Shown piece by piece: positions 1-7,626 of a stretch of DNA of 13,189 bases. The position numbers were made by a program, and so were the translations under genes. The stretch comes from Acidobacteriaceae bacterium (GTDB lineage Bacteria; Acidobacteriota; Terriglobia; Terriglobales; Acidobacteriaceae). The stretch covers positions 1 to 13,189 of the forward strand of contig DAHXOQ010000049.1 in NCBI GenBank assembly GCA_027364815.1. Direction: 5' to 3'. Under the pieces are notes generated by a model. The model searched no databases. It had not been told where the DNA came from and saw only the letters and a program-made list of their open reading frames with translations. Numbering within the stretch: the stretch's first letter is position 1; every line of letters begins with the position of its first letter.

Positions 1-182
1 GGCTATTGTAGAACCTGCAACCACATGAACTAGTTTTGTAAGAAAGAAGGGCAGACAGGGAGTATCATGCAATAAGTTAGAAAGGTTCATCAAGTACTTG
101 GGGTTTAATACTGCCACTTGGTTCAAACTGTTGAACAAAGATATCAAAGCAGTTATCAAACCAGGAGGAGAGGGAGCATTGG

Positions 183-335
183 ATGGTTGAACTGGCGATG
201 AACCAATCGAATGGGAACCAAACGAACGCGGCGAAGGTGCTTGATATCAGCCGTGATGCATTACGGTACAAGTTAAAGAAATTCGGATTGTCGCGTGGCG
301 ATGATGACGGCCAGGCTAATGGGTCAGAAGAGTAG
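183..335 (+). pseudogene. Fis-type HTH fragment, C-terminus of an NtrC-like sigma-54 regulator (remnant or tiny orphan ORF)
   Basis: This 50-residue frame reads like the DNA-binding tail of sigma-54-dependent activators. NGNQTNAAKVLDISRD (residues 10-25) followed by ALRYKLKKFGL matches the Fis/NtrC HTH pattern of NGN-x-AA-xxL-xISR-xxLRYKLKKxGL. No receiver or AAA+ domain lies in front of it: the same frame is stopped at 132-134. The adjacent frame (155-187) reads IKPGGEGALDG, which resembles the linker that normally precedes this helix, so a one-base frameshift in an eroded gene is plausible. Alternatively the ATG at 183 is a genuine start, because GGGAG lies about six bases upstream, giving a stand-alone HTH peptide. 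The family resemblance is clear. Whether it is expressed is unknown. A terminator follows at 490-532. Confidence 0.55.
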
Positions 336-489
336 ATTAGAGTCGCGACCCACTAAATGTTGCCAGTCATGTACGGATCGGCGAGTATGGTTCTGACATT
401 GCTGGTTAGTGATTACAGGAACTGCCTTCTAGACCGTGGGTTTCAATCTGTGAATCGGTTGCTCAACCCAAGAACTCAGCAGCAACAAG
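336..489. other. Intergenic stretch, nothing recognised
   Basis: Between the HTH fragment and the terminator I see no convincing ORF, RNA gene or long repeat. The stretch may be the untranslated tail of the upstream transcript or further eroded coding DNA. Confidence 0.4.
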
Positions 490-532
490 AAGGAGTGCTT
501 CAACCATGGAAATGTTGAGGCACTCCTTTTTT
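490..532 (+). terminator. Rho-independent terminator at a convergent junction
   Basis: AGGAGTGCTTCAAC (491-504) pairs with GTTGAGGCACTCCT (514-527) to give a 14-bp stem with one G-T wobble. The loop is nine bases and a run of seven T residues (526-532) follows. It would end plus-strand transcripts from the HTH fragment side. The dodecahaem gene ends at 546 on the other strand, so the hairpin may also stop that operon, although the minus-strand T-tract is weaker. Confidence 0.85.
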
Positions 533-545
533 GAATAGATTGAAA

Positions 546-2435
546 TTACTTTTTGAGTACTGGGCCCTTGCGGCGATTCAACGGTGTGACGGTGCCATTG
601 GAGTTGTGCGCGACTTGATGGCAGACTAGCACACAGGTGTTGTTGGTGTGGGTATAGGAGATGGGGCCAGAGTTTGGAGCCACGACATTGACGTCAAAAT
701 TGACCAGGCGCTCACCGGTGATGGTGCCGCCTATAGCTCCCATCCCGTGAGCCGTATGGCAGGTGGAGCAGGTAAATCCATCAGTGCCGACGTGGTTAAT
801 ATGTCCGCTCCAACTTGCGCCAGTGACAATAATATTCGTCAGGTTATGGCACTTTCCGCAGAGGGCGTAAGGGCCATTGACGCTCAGATCAGGAGATTGA
901 TAGGGATTGGTAATCAGTTGACCGGGCGAGGTTGTCTGGCTGAATTCATAACGACGCTCGAGAATGTGCGTCCACTTAGAGCCGTGGGGTCCATTTGTAC
1001 CTGTGCCACCGAATTCACGATTATCGTCACTGTTGTGGCAATCAGAACAGAGAATTTGGTTTCCCATGGTACGGCCTTGAGTAGTGCCATCAATGTTCCA
1101 CATGTTGCTGAGCAGGCTGGGCTGCAGGAAGTTGCTGTTACTGATGTGCGTGACGGGATGGCTCGATGTAGAGCCGATGGCAAATTGCAGAATCACATTC
1201 AGCGGGTCACTGGCCGAGACTGCGCGCACGGGTGCGTATCCATAGATGGGCAGGATCTGTTTGCCGGTGCTTGAACCGTGGCAGCGGAAGCAATTTTCAT
1301 ATTGATTGATGGCGGGATTCAGAATGGTGGTTCCATCGGTCGCGCTGATGCCGGCGATGTCTTTTTGCGAGATGCGCTCGAGGGGCGGTGGAATAAATGT
1401 TGTGACCATCTCAGAAGCATGGCTGCTGTGGCAATCTACGCAAGTGGCATGGCGGTTATTGTTGAGCAGTGTGGTTTCAGCGGCATCATGTGGATTGGTC
1501 GTGTTGGGTAATGGGTGCCCTACTTTGGGAGTTTGGTACTCTGCAAAGACATTTGCATACGCAGGCATGGGTGAGACGTTTGAGCCGTTATGGCAGGCGA
1601 TACAATCCTGTTCATTCTGCCCGCGCAAAATGCGAGCCGGCCCGTTAGCGTTGTGCGGTGTGTGGCAGGAAATGCATGCCGCTGTTGCCACGGTTGTATA
1701 ACTGCCGAGCTGTGCAGCTGAGGAGATCTGGCTTTGGTTGAGAGCATGTGCGCTCGTGGCCCAATCGACGAGTGGGTTGACCTGAGCACTGATGGTTCTG
1801 GTTGGATCATGGCATGCCAGGCACATTTGTCCGCTGGCACTGTTTTTCACAAGGAAATTCTGCGAGATCAGATCCTTTGCTTGCACATGTGGATTGTGGC
1901 AGGATGTGCACTCAACGTTACCGTAGACTAGGTGGACTGCACCGGTGGGGTCAAGAGTTTTACCGCTTGAAACGATTGTGGACGCCATGTCGATGTTGTC
2001 TTTCAATGGCTTCTGCATACTGAATGGGTGGGAAGAGGCGAGATTACTGCCGAAGATATCCCATGAATACATTGAACCGGTAGTCGTGATTTTGCCATAA
2101 GCAACGGTGGTTCCAACGGCAACAGTGCCGTCATGGCAACTGAGGCATTGATTGCTGGAGTAGCCGAGGAGAGGTTGCCCGCCAGTGTTTTTTTCAGTGG
2201 TGCTGGTATAGAGGGTGTAGTTTTGCGTGGTGAGCTTTTGATTCCACAATCCGATGTTGCTTGCAGAGTGAGGCGCATGACAATAGATGCAGGCATCAGG
2301 CCGTGCGCCTTTGATAGGCGACTTGGTTCCCGGACCCAGAGCATGCATTCCCAGCGCGTCGAATGAGACTTGAGCCTGAAGCAAACTTGTAGTGAATAGA
2401 ATTGCGATCGCGGCCAGAAATAATTTGAGCTTCAC
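546..2435 (-). CDS. Secreted dodecahaem c-type cytochrome (candidate outer-surface cytochrome of a porin-cytochrome conduit)
   Basis: A 629-residue exported protein. Residues 1-22 form a Sec signal peptide (hydrophobic core, cleavage after LQAQ or nearby, no lipobox Cys). Eleven canonical CXXCH haem sites start near residues 49, 97, 176, 205, 254, 278, 332, 382, 463, 526 and 556. A twelfth site at 601-606 is CVLVCH, a CX3CH motif. Several sites carry an extra His three residues on (CIYCHAPH, CTSCHNPH, CISCHTPH, CVDCHSSH, CSTCHTAH), the doubled-CXXCH pattern in which nearby His residues act as distal ligands. The GTG start overlaps the NHL gene's stop as GTGA, with GGAGG seven bases upstream inside the NHL gene's last codons, so translation is probably coupled. 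Function is inferred: long-range electron transfer at the cell surface, like the dodecahaem OmcB type of Geobacter. Surface location is not shown by the sequence. Confidence 0.9.
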   Translation of the reverse strand: MKLKLFLAAIAILFTTSLLQAQVSFDALGMHALGPGTKSPIKGARPDACIYCHAPHSASNIGLWNQKLTTQNYTLYTSTTEKNTGGQPLLGYSSNQCLSCHDGTVAVGTTVAYGKITTTGSMYSWDIFGSNLASSHPFSMQKPLKDNIDMASTIVSSGKTLDPTGAVHLVYGNVECTSCHNPHVQAKDLISQNFLVKNSASGQMCLACHDPTRTISAQVNPLVDWATSAHALNQSQISSAAQLGSYTTVATAACISCHTPHNANGPARILRGQNEQDCIACHNGSNVSPMPAYANVFAEYQTPKVGHPLPNTTNPHDAAETTLLNNNRHATCVDCHSSHASEMVTTFIPPPLERISQKDIAGISATDGTTILNPAINQYENCFRCHGSSTGKQILPIYGYAPVRAVSASDPLNVILQFAIGSTSSHPVTHISNSNFLQPSLLSNMWNIDGTTQGRTMGNQILCSDCHNSDDNREFGGTGTNGPHGSKWTHILERRYEFSQTTSPGQLITNPYQSPDLSVNGPYALCGKCHNLTNIIVTGASWSGHINHVGTDGFTCSTCHTAHGMGAIGGTITGERLVNFDVNVVAPNSGPISYTHTNNTCVLVCHQVAHNSNGTVTPLNRRKGPVLKK

Positions 2436-3550
2436 TTTTTTTCCTCCATGGCCGGCTTTTTCAGGCCCACATAATGAAAAACCTGGACGCGCTGATTGAA
2501 AGAATCCACAACATAAACGCGGTCAGCAGGATCGATGAATAGTCCTGAAGGCGCCTGGAACTCGCCGACTTGAGTCCCCTTGGTTCCGAAGGTATAGAGC
2601 AAATCGCCCTTTTGGTTAAAGACCTGCACCATTCCCCACAATGAATCAACTTCATAGATATCACCTTCAGAGTCCACGCTGACGGCTTTGGGCCGGAATA
2701 AGGCGCCGGTGCTGTCGCCGATTTTTCCAATGGAGTACTTGAAAGTACCGGCGTGGTCAAAGACCTGAATGCGGAAGTTCATGGCATCGACGACCAGGAG
2801 ATCAGGGCCATTGATGCGGAGTTCGGTGGGTAGGCTGAAATCGCCGTCGTCTGTGCCCTCCTTGCCTATGGTTTTGATGACGGCACCCTGCATATCGAGT
2901 ACGAAGACCTGATTGCGGAGAGTGTCGGTGACGAAGATTTGATTTGCAGTTGAGTCAACAGCGATGCCAGTGGGCCGCTTGAAATAACCCTCGCCACCTT
3001 TGAGGCTTCCGATGGCGCGCAGATACTTTCCATTGGGCTCGAAAACGAAGATTTTGCCGGCTTCGGAATCGGTGACGTAGATATTATCCTGAGCATCGAC
3101 CGCGACGCATTGCGGCATCAGCATGGGATCCTTGCGCTTGTCTTTGCGTTCGATGAACTTGTATTTGTGCAGCGAGAAGTCAAAGATGTGCACGCCAGCG
3201 GCGCCGGGATCAGTGACAATTACACGTCCATGGGAATCAGTGACAACGCTGTATGGACGAACCATAAAGTGATAGTCAGGCTCACCAGCGATTACGTCCA
3301 GCACCTTAGTCCAAAAGCCGCGATTTGCTTTGAAGACAATTTCCGAACTGAAATTGTGTTCCCAGGTGAGTTTGCGCCCGCCTTCAAGGGACATCTCCCA
3401 TTGATCGGGAGGATTCGCTGGGTGTTTGGATTTTTGTGATGCAAAGGCAGGAGGCAGGAGCAGCGACAGGCTGGCCAATAACAGGATTGCTCGCGCGAGT
3501 GCCACGCTCCGGTATTGCCGCCGCTTCGGTTTTAGAAAAATTTGAACCAA
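2432..3550 (-). CDS. Exported NHL-repeat beta-propeller protein
   Basis: A 372-residue protein with a basic start and a hydrophobic signal segment (about residues 16-38, ending PPAFAS). Six NHL-type repeats follow near residues 98-125, 146-172, 192-219, 240-264, 286-312 and 334-360. Each has a P-xx-(V/I)-x-VD...(I/V)YV-(T/V)D...(V/I)-x-VF pattern (for example RPTGIAVD, IFVTDT, QVFVLD), enough for one six-bladed propeller. I take the TTG at 3548-3550 as start: AGGGG sits about seven bases upstream, and the gene then overlaps the barrel gene's end by 19 bases. A GTG at 3503-3505 would also leave a usable signal peptide. The stop shares bases with the next gene's GTG. NHL propellers are binding scaffolds. 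Here it probably supports the barrel or the dodecahaem cytochrome. No catalytic role can be read from the sequence. Confidence 0.85.
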   Translation of the reverse strand: MVQIFLKPKRRQYRSVALARAILLLASLSLLLPPAFASQKSKHPANPPDQWEMSLEGGRKLTWEHNFSSEIVFKANRGFWTKVLDVIAGEPDYHFMVRPYSVVTDSHGRVIVTDPGAAGVHIFDFSLHKYKFIERKDKRKDPMLMPQCVAVDAQDNIYVTDSEAGKIFVFEPNGKYLRAIGSLKGGEGYFKRPTGIAVDSTANQIFVTDTLRNQVFVLDMQGAVIKTIGKEGTDDGDFSLPTELRINGPDLLVVDAMNFRIQVFDHAGTFKYSIGKIGDSTGALFRPKAVSVDSEGDIYEVDSLWGMVQVFNQKGDLLYTFGTKGTQVGEFQAPSGLFIDPADRVYVVDSFNQRVQVFHYVGLKKPAMEEKK

Positions 3551-5364
3551 CGTGATACCCCTGCGTAAAACGATGATATTACCTGTGGTTGAGTTCCGAT
3601 AATGCTGAAGCCTTGTTCCAGGCGCGCGTATCCGCTGGTGAAGTTCAATTTGCGAACCTGGTATTGCAGGAGCGCATTAAATTGATTCGATGAGTTGTCA
3701 GAGATGATGGAACTGCTGTTGGTGTTGCTGATCGATTTGGAGTATGCGGCTGAGACGGTGAAGCGTTTCAGCGGGGAACTAGCGAGTGAAAATGCATAAC
3801 TATCTCCACCGTAGATGCTGATCTCGCTGGAGGGAACAATCGGCGGAAGGGGAATCGGGACGAGTCCCGCTCCTGTGATCAAGGCTTGCCCACTTGATCT
3901 CGAGTAGCTGCCGCTTGCAGTAAAGATAGAGCCATAACCGGCGTTGAGGTTATAGCTCTCACTGCTATTTGCTGTGCCGGGTTGCTCGGTGAGCCCAGTA
4001 CGCCCCGCACTGGCACCAGCGCCGAGATGAAATCTTCCCCAGCGGCGACGCACAGTACCAGAGTAGTTGTAGAAGGAATTCATGTACGTGACGAGCAAGG
4101 TCTGCACATTCTGCGCGTAACTGAACGAGCCGTTTACCTGCCAGTTGCGAAATTCAGTGGCATATGTTTCGCTTGTTGTAAGACCCATGGTATTAGCGCT
4201 GTTCTGGTCGGAAATGTTTGCTGTAACTGTGAATGAAGAATTAAATATGCCGTTTAGAATCTTGTGCGAAAAGGAGATGCCCGAGCCATAAGAAGTCACG
4301 CCGTAAGTATCGCCGAGGTAGCTCTGCGTGAGGCGTTCAACGTAAACCTCTGTTTGAAGGCTTTGCAGTGGGCTGTAGTTCAGAATTCCCATGAGGTCGA
4401 GAGAATTGGATGACTGATTTTGGCTGGGTCCAGGCAATGCACCACCTGTGCTGACGATCGACTGGTAGAGTTGTCCGCTTAGGTTGTCGGAGTAATTCAA
4501 GGTAGCCGAGAGCGCGATTTTAGAGACGGGGTGCATTGATAGGCTTAAATCGTATATGTCAACAGTTCCGCTGCTGCTAGTGCCGAGGTAGCTGCTGTCC
4601 CAAGTAGAACGACTCCATGTTGCGCCTACATTTCCATTTAAGGGAATCTGATGCGAGACATTGAATCCCATTGCGGAGTTATTTGAATGAGTTTCAGTGG
4701 AGCCTGTACCTGAAATGACCTGTGGAATCAGCGAACTTCCATTGCCGAGGAGGTAGTAGGTTCCCATGTTGATGCCTTTCCATTTATATCCAGAATGGAG
4801 GTTGAGTGACTGGAAGGTATTGTTTCCATTGTCATTAGAACCATAGACATTATATTGACTCGTTCCCCTCTGGTAATTGGCCGAAAAGCTCGGTGCGTCG
4901 GGAATGTTTTCACTCCAACTGATGCCAAAGGTATCGCTAGTGCCGTGCGTGACGTAATTTGCGACACCTGGAACATCGTAGTTTCCATCACTGTTGTAAG
5001 CCAGGGAGTAGTTGATGGAGAGCGGGAAGTGTGTACCGGCCATAAAAGTGGTTGTGATATTGACTCCGCTTGCATTGGAGATGGACTGAAAGTCAGAGTT
5101 GGCGCGAGACTGGTTTAAATAGGCAGAGGCACTGTAAGAAAGAAAATTTGCACTATGGAAAGCGCCGGAGAGGTCAGCTTCGCCACCAACGGTCCAGCCG
5201 TGGTCAGAGTTTGTCTGGTTACCCCAATCAGCAGAATAGCCTGATGCGATAGTGCCGCTCAAGCGATTGGAGAAGTCACCGAGTTGCAGTTGTGCGGAAC
5301 CATGGATGGCGAATAGGAAGAGCCCTGCCCATATAAACGTCGCAACTCGCAAAGAACATCCCAC
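3532..5364 (-). CDS. Outer-membrane beta-barrel protein (candidate porin of an electron conduit)
   Basis: A 610-residue protein with a signal peptide (about residues 1-24, cleavage after HGSA). The remainder is a long series of alternating polar/hydrophobic stretches rich in Ser, Asn, Thr, Gly and Tyr, ending in an aromatic C-terminus (SRWFKFF). This is the usual signature of an outer-membrane barrel recognised by the BAM machinery. There are no haem motifs and no long hydrophobic helices apart from the signal. The GTG start has AAAGG about six bases upstream. It lies between genes for a tetrahaem and a dodecahaem cytochrome, and a barrel wide enough to hold a multihaem protein is the core of porin-cytochrome conduits (the OmbB and MtrB role). 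I infer that role from size and context. The sequence alone cannot exclude an unrelated porin or assembly barrel. Confidence 0.82.
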   Translation of the reverse strand: MGCSLRVATFIWAGLFLFAIHGSAQLQLGDFSNRLSGTIASGYSADWGNQTNSDHGWTVGGEADLSGAFHSANFLSYSASAYLNQSRANSDFQSISNASGVNITTTFMAGTHFPLSINYSLAYNSDGNYDVPGVANYVTHGTSDTFGISWSENIPDAPSFSANYQRGTSQYNVYGSNDNGNNTFQSLNLHSGYKWKGINMGTYYLLGNGSSLIPQVISGTGSTETHSNNSAMGFNVSHQIPLNGNVGATWSRSTWDSSYLGTSSSGTVDIYDLSLSMHPVSKIALSATLNYSDNLSGQLYQSIVSTGGALPGPSQNQSSNSLDLMGILNYSPLQSLQTEVYVERLTQSYLGDTYGVTSYGSGISFSHKILNGIFNSSFTVTANISDQNSANTMGLTTSETYATEFRNWQVNGSFSYAQNVQTLLVTYMNSFYNYSGTVRRRWGRFHLGAGASAGRTGLTEQPGTANSSESYNLNAGYGSIFTASGSYSRSSGQALITGAGLVPIPLPPIVPSSEISIYGGDSYAFSLASSPLKRFTVSAAYSKSISNTNSSSIISDNSSNQFNALLQYQVRKLNFTSGYARLEQGFSIIGTQPQVISSFYAGVSRWFKFF

Positions 5365-5466
5365 AGTTTACCTTTCTTAATTTTCCGCAACACTGCTCAC
5401 TAGCAAGAATTGCTCATTTTGGAATCATGTAATAGTTCAGCGATACCGAATGTGATCTCACGCACA
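5365..5466. other. Short gap between chaperone and barrel genes
   Basis: About 100 bases, AT-rich next to the barrel start. It contains the ribosome-binding site of the barrel gene but no convincing terminator or promoter, so the two genes could be co-transcribed. Confidence 0.4.
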
Positions 5467-6510
5467 TTACAACATTTCGACTTTTGCACCCTGACGTAGC
5501 TTTTTGTCCAAAGCAGCACGCAGTTGATTGTCCTTGTTCTTTTGCAATTCCTTTGTCAGCGCACTCTGGAGGGTAGCATCAAATTTTTCTTTGCCTGCAA
5601 GGATATGTTCATTGAGACGGATTATGGTGAAGGCCTGATCGAGTTGAATTAAATCGCTCACGTCACCGGGTTTCATAGCGGCAAGGGCCTTTATAACGGG
5701 TGGGGCCAGTTCTTTGACAGGCATGGCCTTGTGCTGACCCATCATGACGCGATAGTCGTCATCGGAGATTTTCTCAGCGAGAAGGCCGAACTCTTTAGCC
5801 GTTTTAGTCACTTTTGCCTGCTTGAAAGCATTCTCCGCACGGGTGCGCCCTTCCTTCAACTGTTGGGCTGTCGCATTGGCCGGAGGAAGAATGGAGATCG
5901 TCTGGAAAATATAAGATTCAGGATGCGTGAAGCGTTTCGAGTTGCTTTCGAAATAGGCTTTGACCTCAGCCGGCGTGACCGTGCTTTTACTGTAAACCTC
6001 GGCCTTGAGATAGGCTTCAATGAGTAATGAGCGCTTAATCTTCTCTCTCAGCAAAACATCGGAGCCATTAAACTCGCTTTTCAAAAATGCGTTGTAATCA
6101 TCCGGGGTTGGGAATTGCTTGCGGAAATCGGCTTCAGCCTTTTGCATTTTTGCAGCAGGGATGGTCATTTTCTGTTGCATGGCTTGCTGATAAACCAGTT
6201 CCTCAAAGATGATCATCTGCATGGCGCCCTGACGGATTTGTGGCTCCATATCTTTGGGGATTCCATTGTGTTGCTTGCCGTAAGGGAATATGGCGAATTC
6301 TTCGCGCAAGAGATCCCGGTCAGTCAAAACGACGCCATTCACGCGAGCCACGGGCTTTCCTGTAGCGGTGAGTTGCGTCAAAGCCGGGTCAGCTGGCAAT
6401 GGCTGCTTGAAAACTGTGGGTGCATGCGAGGCAACTTGTGCGCTAGAAGCAGTAATGGCCAAGACAAGCAAGCCGCAGACAGGGAAGCAGATGGGGAATT
6501 TGCATGTCAT
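5467..6510 (-). CDS. Periplasmic SurA/parvulin-like peptidyl-prolyl isomerase or chaperone
   Basis: I choose the ATG at 6508-6510 (347 residues), since AGGA lies about eight bases upstream and a signal peptide follows at once (to about ASSAQ, residue 25). The ATG at 6517-6519 is the alternative. The frame stays open further upstream, but that would run into the tetrahaem gene. Residues 50-185 resemble a SurA N-terminal chaperone region (VARVNGVVLTDRDL, then helices). Residues 195-305 resemble a parvulin domain (FGLLAEKISDDD, MKPGDVSDLI, AFTIIRLNE). The usual parvulin histidines (AsHIL near the start, GyHII near the end) appear replaced here by QTISIL and AFTII, so isomerase activity may be weak or absent. 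Its place just before an outer-membrane barrel gene fits a chaperone that escorts the barrel across the periplasm. Confidence 0.82.
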   Translation of the reverse strand: MTCKFPICFPVCGLLVLAITASSAQVASHAPTVFKQPLPADPALTQLTATGKPVARVNGVVLTDRDLLREEFAIFPYGKQHNGIPKDMEPQIRQGAMQMIIFEELVYQQAMQQKMTIPAAKMQKAEADFRKQFPTPDDYNAFLKSEFNGSDVLLREKIKRSLLIEAYLKAEVYSKSTVTPAEVKAYFESNSKRFTHPESYIFQTISILPPANATAQQLKEGRTRAENAFKQAKVTKTAKEFGLLAEKISDDDYRVMMGQHKAMPVKELAPPVIKALAAMKPGDVSDLIQLDQAFTIIRLNEHILAGKEKFDATLQSALTKELQKNKDNQLRAALDKKLRQGAKVEML

Positions 6511-6548
6511 GGTTATCATCCTGTTTGTGATAATTACCGAGATTGGAG

Positions 6549-6585
6549 AAAAAAAGAGAGGGAGAATTGCACCCCCTCCCCTTTT
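6549..6585 (-). terminator. Hairpin with T-run between tetrahaem and chaperone genes (terminator or attenuator)
   Basis: On the minus strand AAAAGGGGAGGG (complement of 6574-6585) can pair with CCCTCTCTTTTT (complement of 6551-6562) in a 12-bp stem with two G-T wobbles and an 11-base loop, and the T-run continues a few bases. It lies 15 bases after the tetrahaem stop codon and upstream of the chaperone start. It could end most transcripts after the first gene and let a fraction read through into the rest of the cluster. Confidence 0.6.
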
Positions 6586-6599
6586 AAGATGCAAGCAGA

Positions 6600-7463
6600 T
6601 TAGAACACTGTTCCCATCGTGCTGCCGTTCATTTCGTTCGACTCGCCACCATGGCACTGACGGCAGAATTGCGCTGTCTGGTTGCTTCCTGCTACTTGGT
6701 CAGCTGGGTTGTAAGGAGCGCGGATGAAGAACATGGTCGCATAGTTGCCGGCCGGGAGACCCGACTTTGCGGCGGTAACTTTAACTACGTTCATCAAGTG
6801 CTGGTTGTGGCAGGTTGTGCACATAACTACGGGCTGGTTGTTGTAAGTGCCGAGGTTCACAAAGAAGCCGTAGTTGGTGACAAAGAGGCTTGAATTTGGC
6901 CCGTTCATCAGCATTTTGCCACCGCTGATTGTGCAATCCCAATCATATTGACCGCCGCAGCCGACTGAAGCAGCAAGACCCACCGGGTGATCATTTAAGT
7001 AGTTGCCAACCGTCGTTCCGTCGTTTCCGAGCAGGGTCGGGATGGTGTTGAGTGTGCCGTATGTGTTGGGAAGGGTCTCATAGACCTTGTTCTTCATCAT
7101 GGCGCCCGTTGCATAGTTGCCGTCATGGCAGCTGAGGCAGGTGAGCAAGCCACCGACGTCCGGGGTAGTGGCATTCATGCTGGTTGGGAGGGTCTCGCTG
7201 AATCCACCGCCACCAGTAAGGATGGTCTGTCCGTAGAGGCTGCTGACATCCTCGCCCCAGAGAGCTGTGTCGCCTGAAGTTGGGTCGGCAGTCTTGGCGT
7301 TACCGTTACCGTAAACGCCGCTGTGAGGTGCATGGCAGGCGGCGCAACCACGTCCATAGTTCAAGTGCGCGCCGAGTACGTCCTGAGTGATAGTGGTAAT
7401 CTGGGCAGCGGCAAAACCTGCACTTACCAGACATATGAGGGCGAGAAAAAGAATCCGTTTCAT
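6600..7463 (-). CDS. Secreted tetrahaem c-type cytochrome (candidate periplasmic partner of the conduit)
   Basis: A 287-residue protein starting MKRILF. The ATG at 7461-7463 has a strong AGGAGG nine bases upstream and opens a signal peptide ending near GFAAAQ (residue 21). Four haem-attachment sites lie near residues 40 (CAACHAPHS), 109 (CLSCHDGN), 215 (CTTCHNQH) and 267 (CRQCHGG). The order and flanks parallel the first four sites of the dodecahaem protein encoded four genes downstream. Two sites have the CXXCHXXH form, giving nearby histidines for bis-His ligation. A non-haem Cys pair is seen at 169/177. As the first gene of the cluster, and followed by a hairpin, it is probably the most abundant product. 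The inferred role is a periplasmic electron carrier feeding the barrel. Electron direction and partners cannot be read here. Confidence 0.9.
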   Translation of the reverse strand: MKRILFLALICLVSAGFAAAQITTITQDVLGAHLNYGRGCAACHAPHSGVYGNGNAKTADPTSGDTALWGEDVSSLYGQTILTGGGGFSETLPTSMNATTPDVGGLLTCLSCHDGNYATGAMMKNKVYETLPNTYGTLNTIPTLLGNDGTTVGNYLNDHPVGLAASVGCGGQYDWDCTISGGKMLMNGPNSSLFVTNYGFFVNLGTYNNQPVVMCTTCHNQHLMNVVKVTAAKSGLPAGNYATMFFIRAPYNPADQVAGSNQTAQFCRQCHGGESNEMNGSTMGTVF

Positions 7464-7512
7464 CTTGTAAAGCCTCCTAGTACACTTTCTGTTAACTGGC
7501 TGAAACGTGATA

Positions 7513-7527
7513 TCGACCATTGGTCGA
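7513..7527. promoter_or_regulatory. Palindrome TCGACCA-T-TGGTCGA upstream of tetrahaem gene
   Basis: A perfect inverted repeat with 7-bp arms and a one-base centre. The centre lies 57 bases upstream of the tetrahaem ATG, where an operator near or just downstream of a promoter would sit. The binding protein is unknown. Confidence 0.45.
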
Positions 7528-7626
7528 CGCATTTCGGTTCAGTCTTCGAGCTTTAACAGTGCACGACACTTGCCGTTGCGGAGATAAGTTGAGGAATTCA
7601 GATTACTTTTTTGTAACTTATTGCGA

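Noticed and set aside
648..1274. A 208-codon plus-strand ORF opposite the dodecahaem gene.
   Set aside because: It lies wholly antisense to a gene with signal peptide and haem motifs and shows no recognisable domain, so it is a shadow frame.
6511..6657. A longer chaperone reading starting at 6657.
   Set aside because: It would overlap the end of the tetrahaem gene and the hairpin and would displace the signal peptide from the N-terminus.
7575..7592. GG-N10-GC spacing on the minus strand resembling a sigma-54 promoter (CGGCAAG-N4-GTGCA).
   Set aside because: Three mismatches to the conserved TGGCAC...TTGC positions make it no better than chance.
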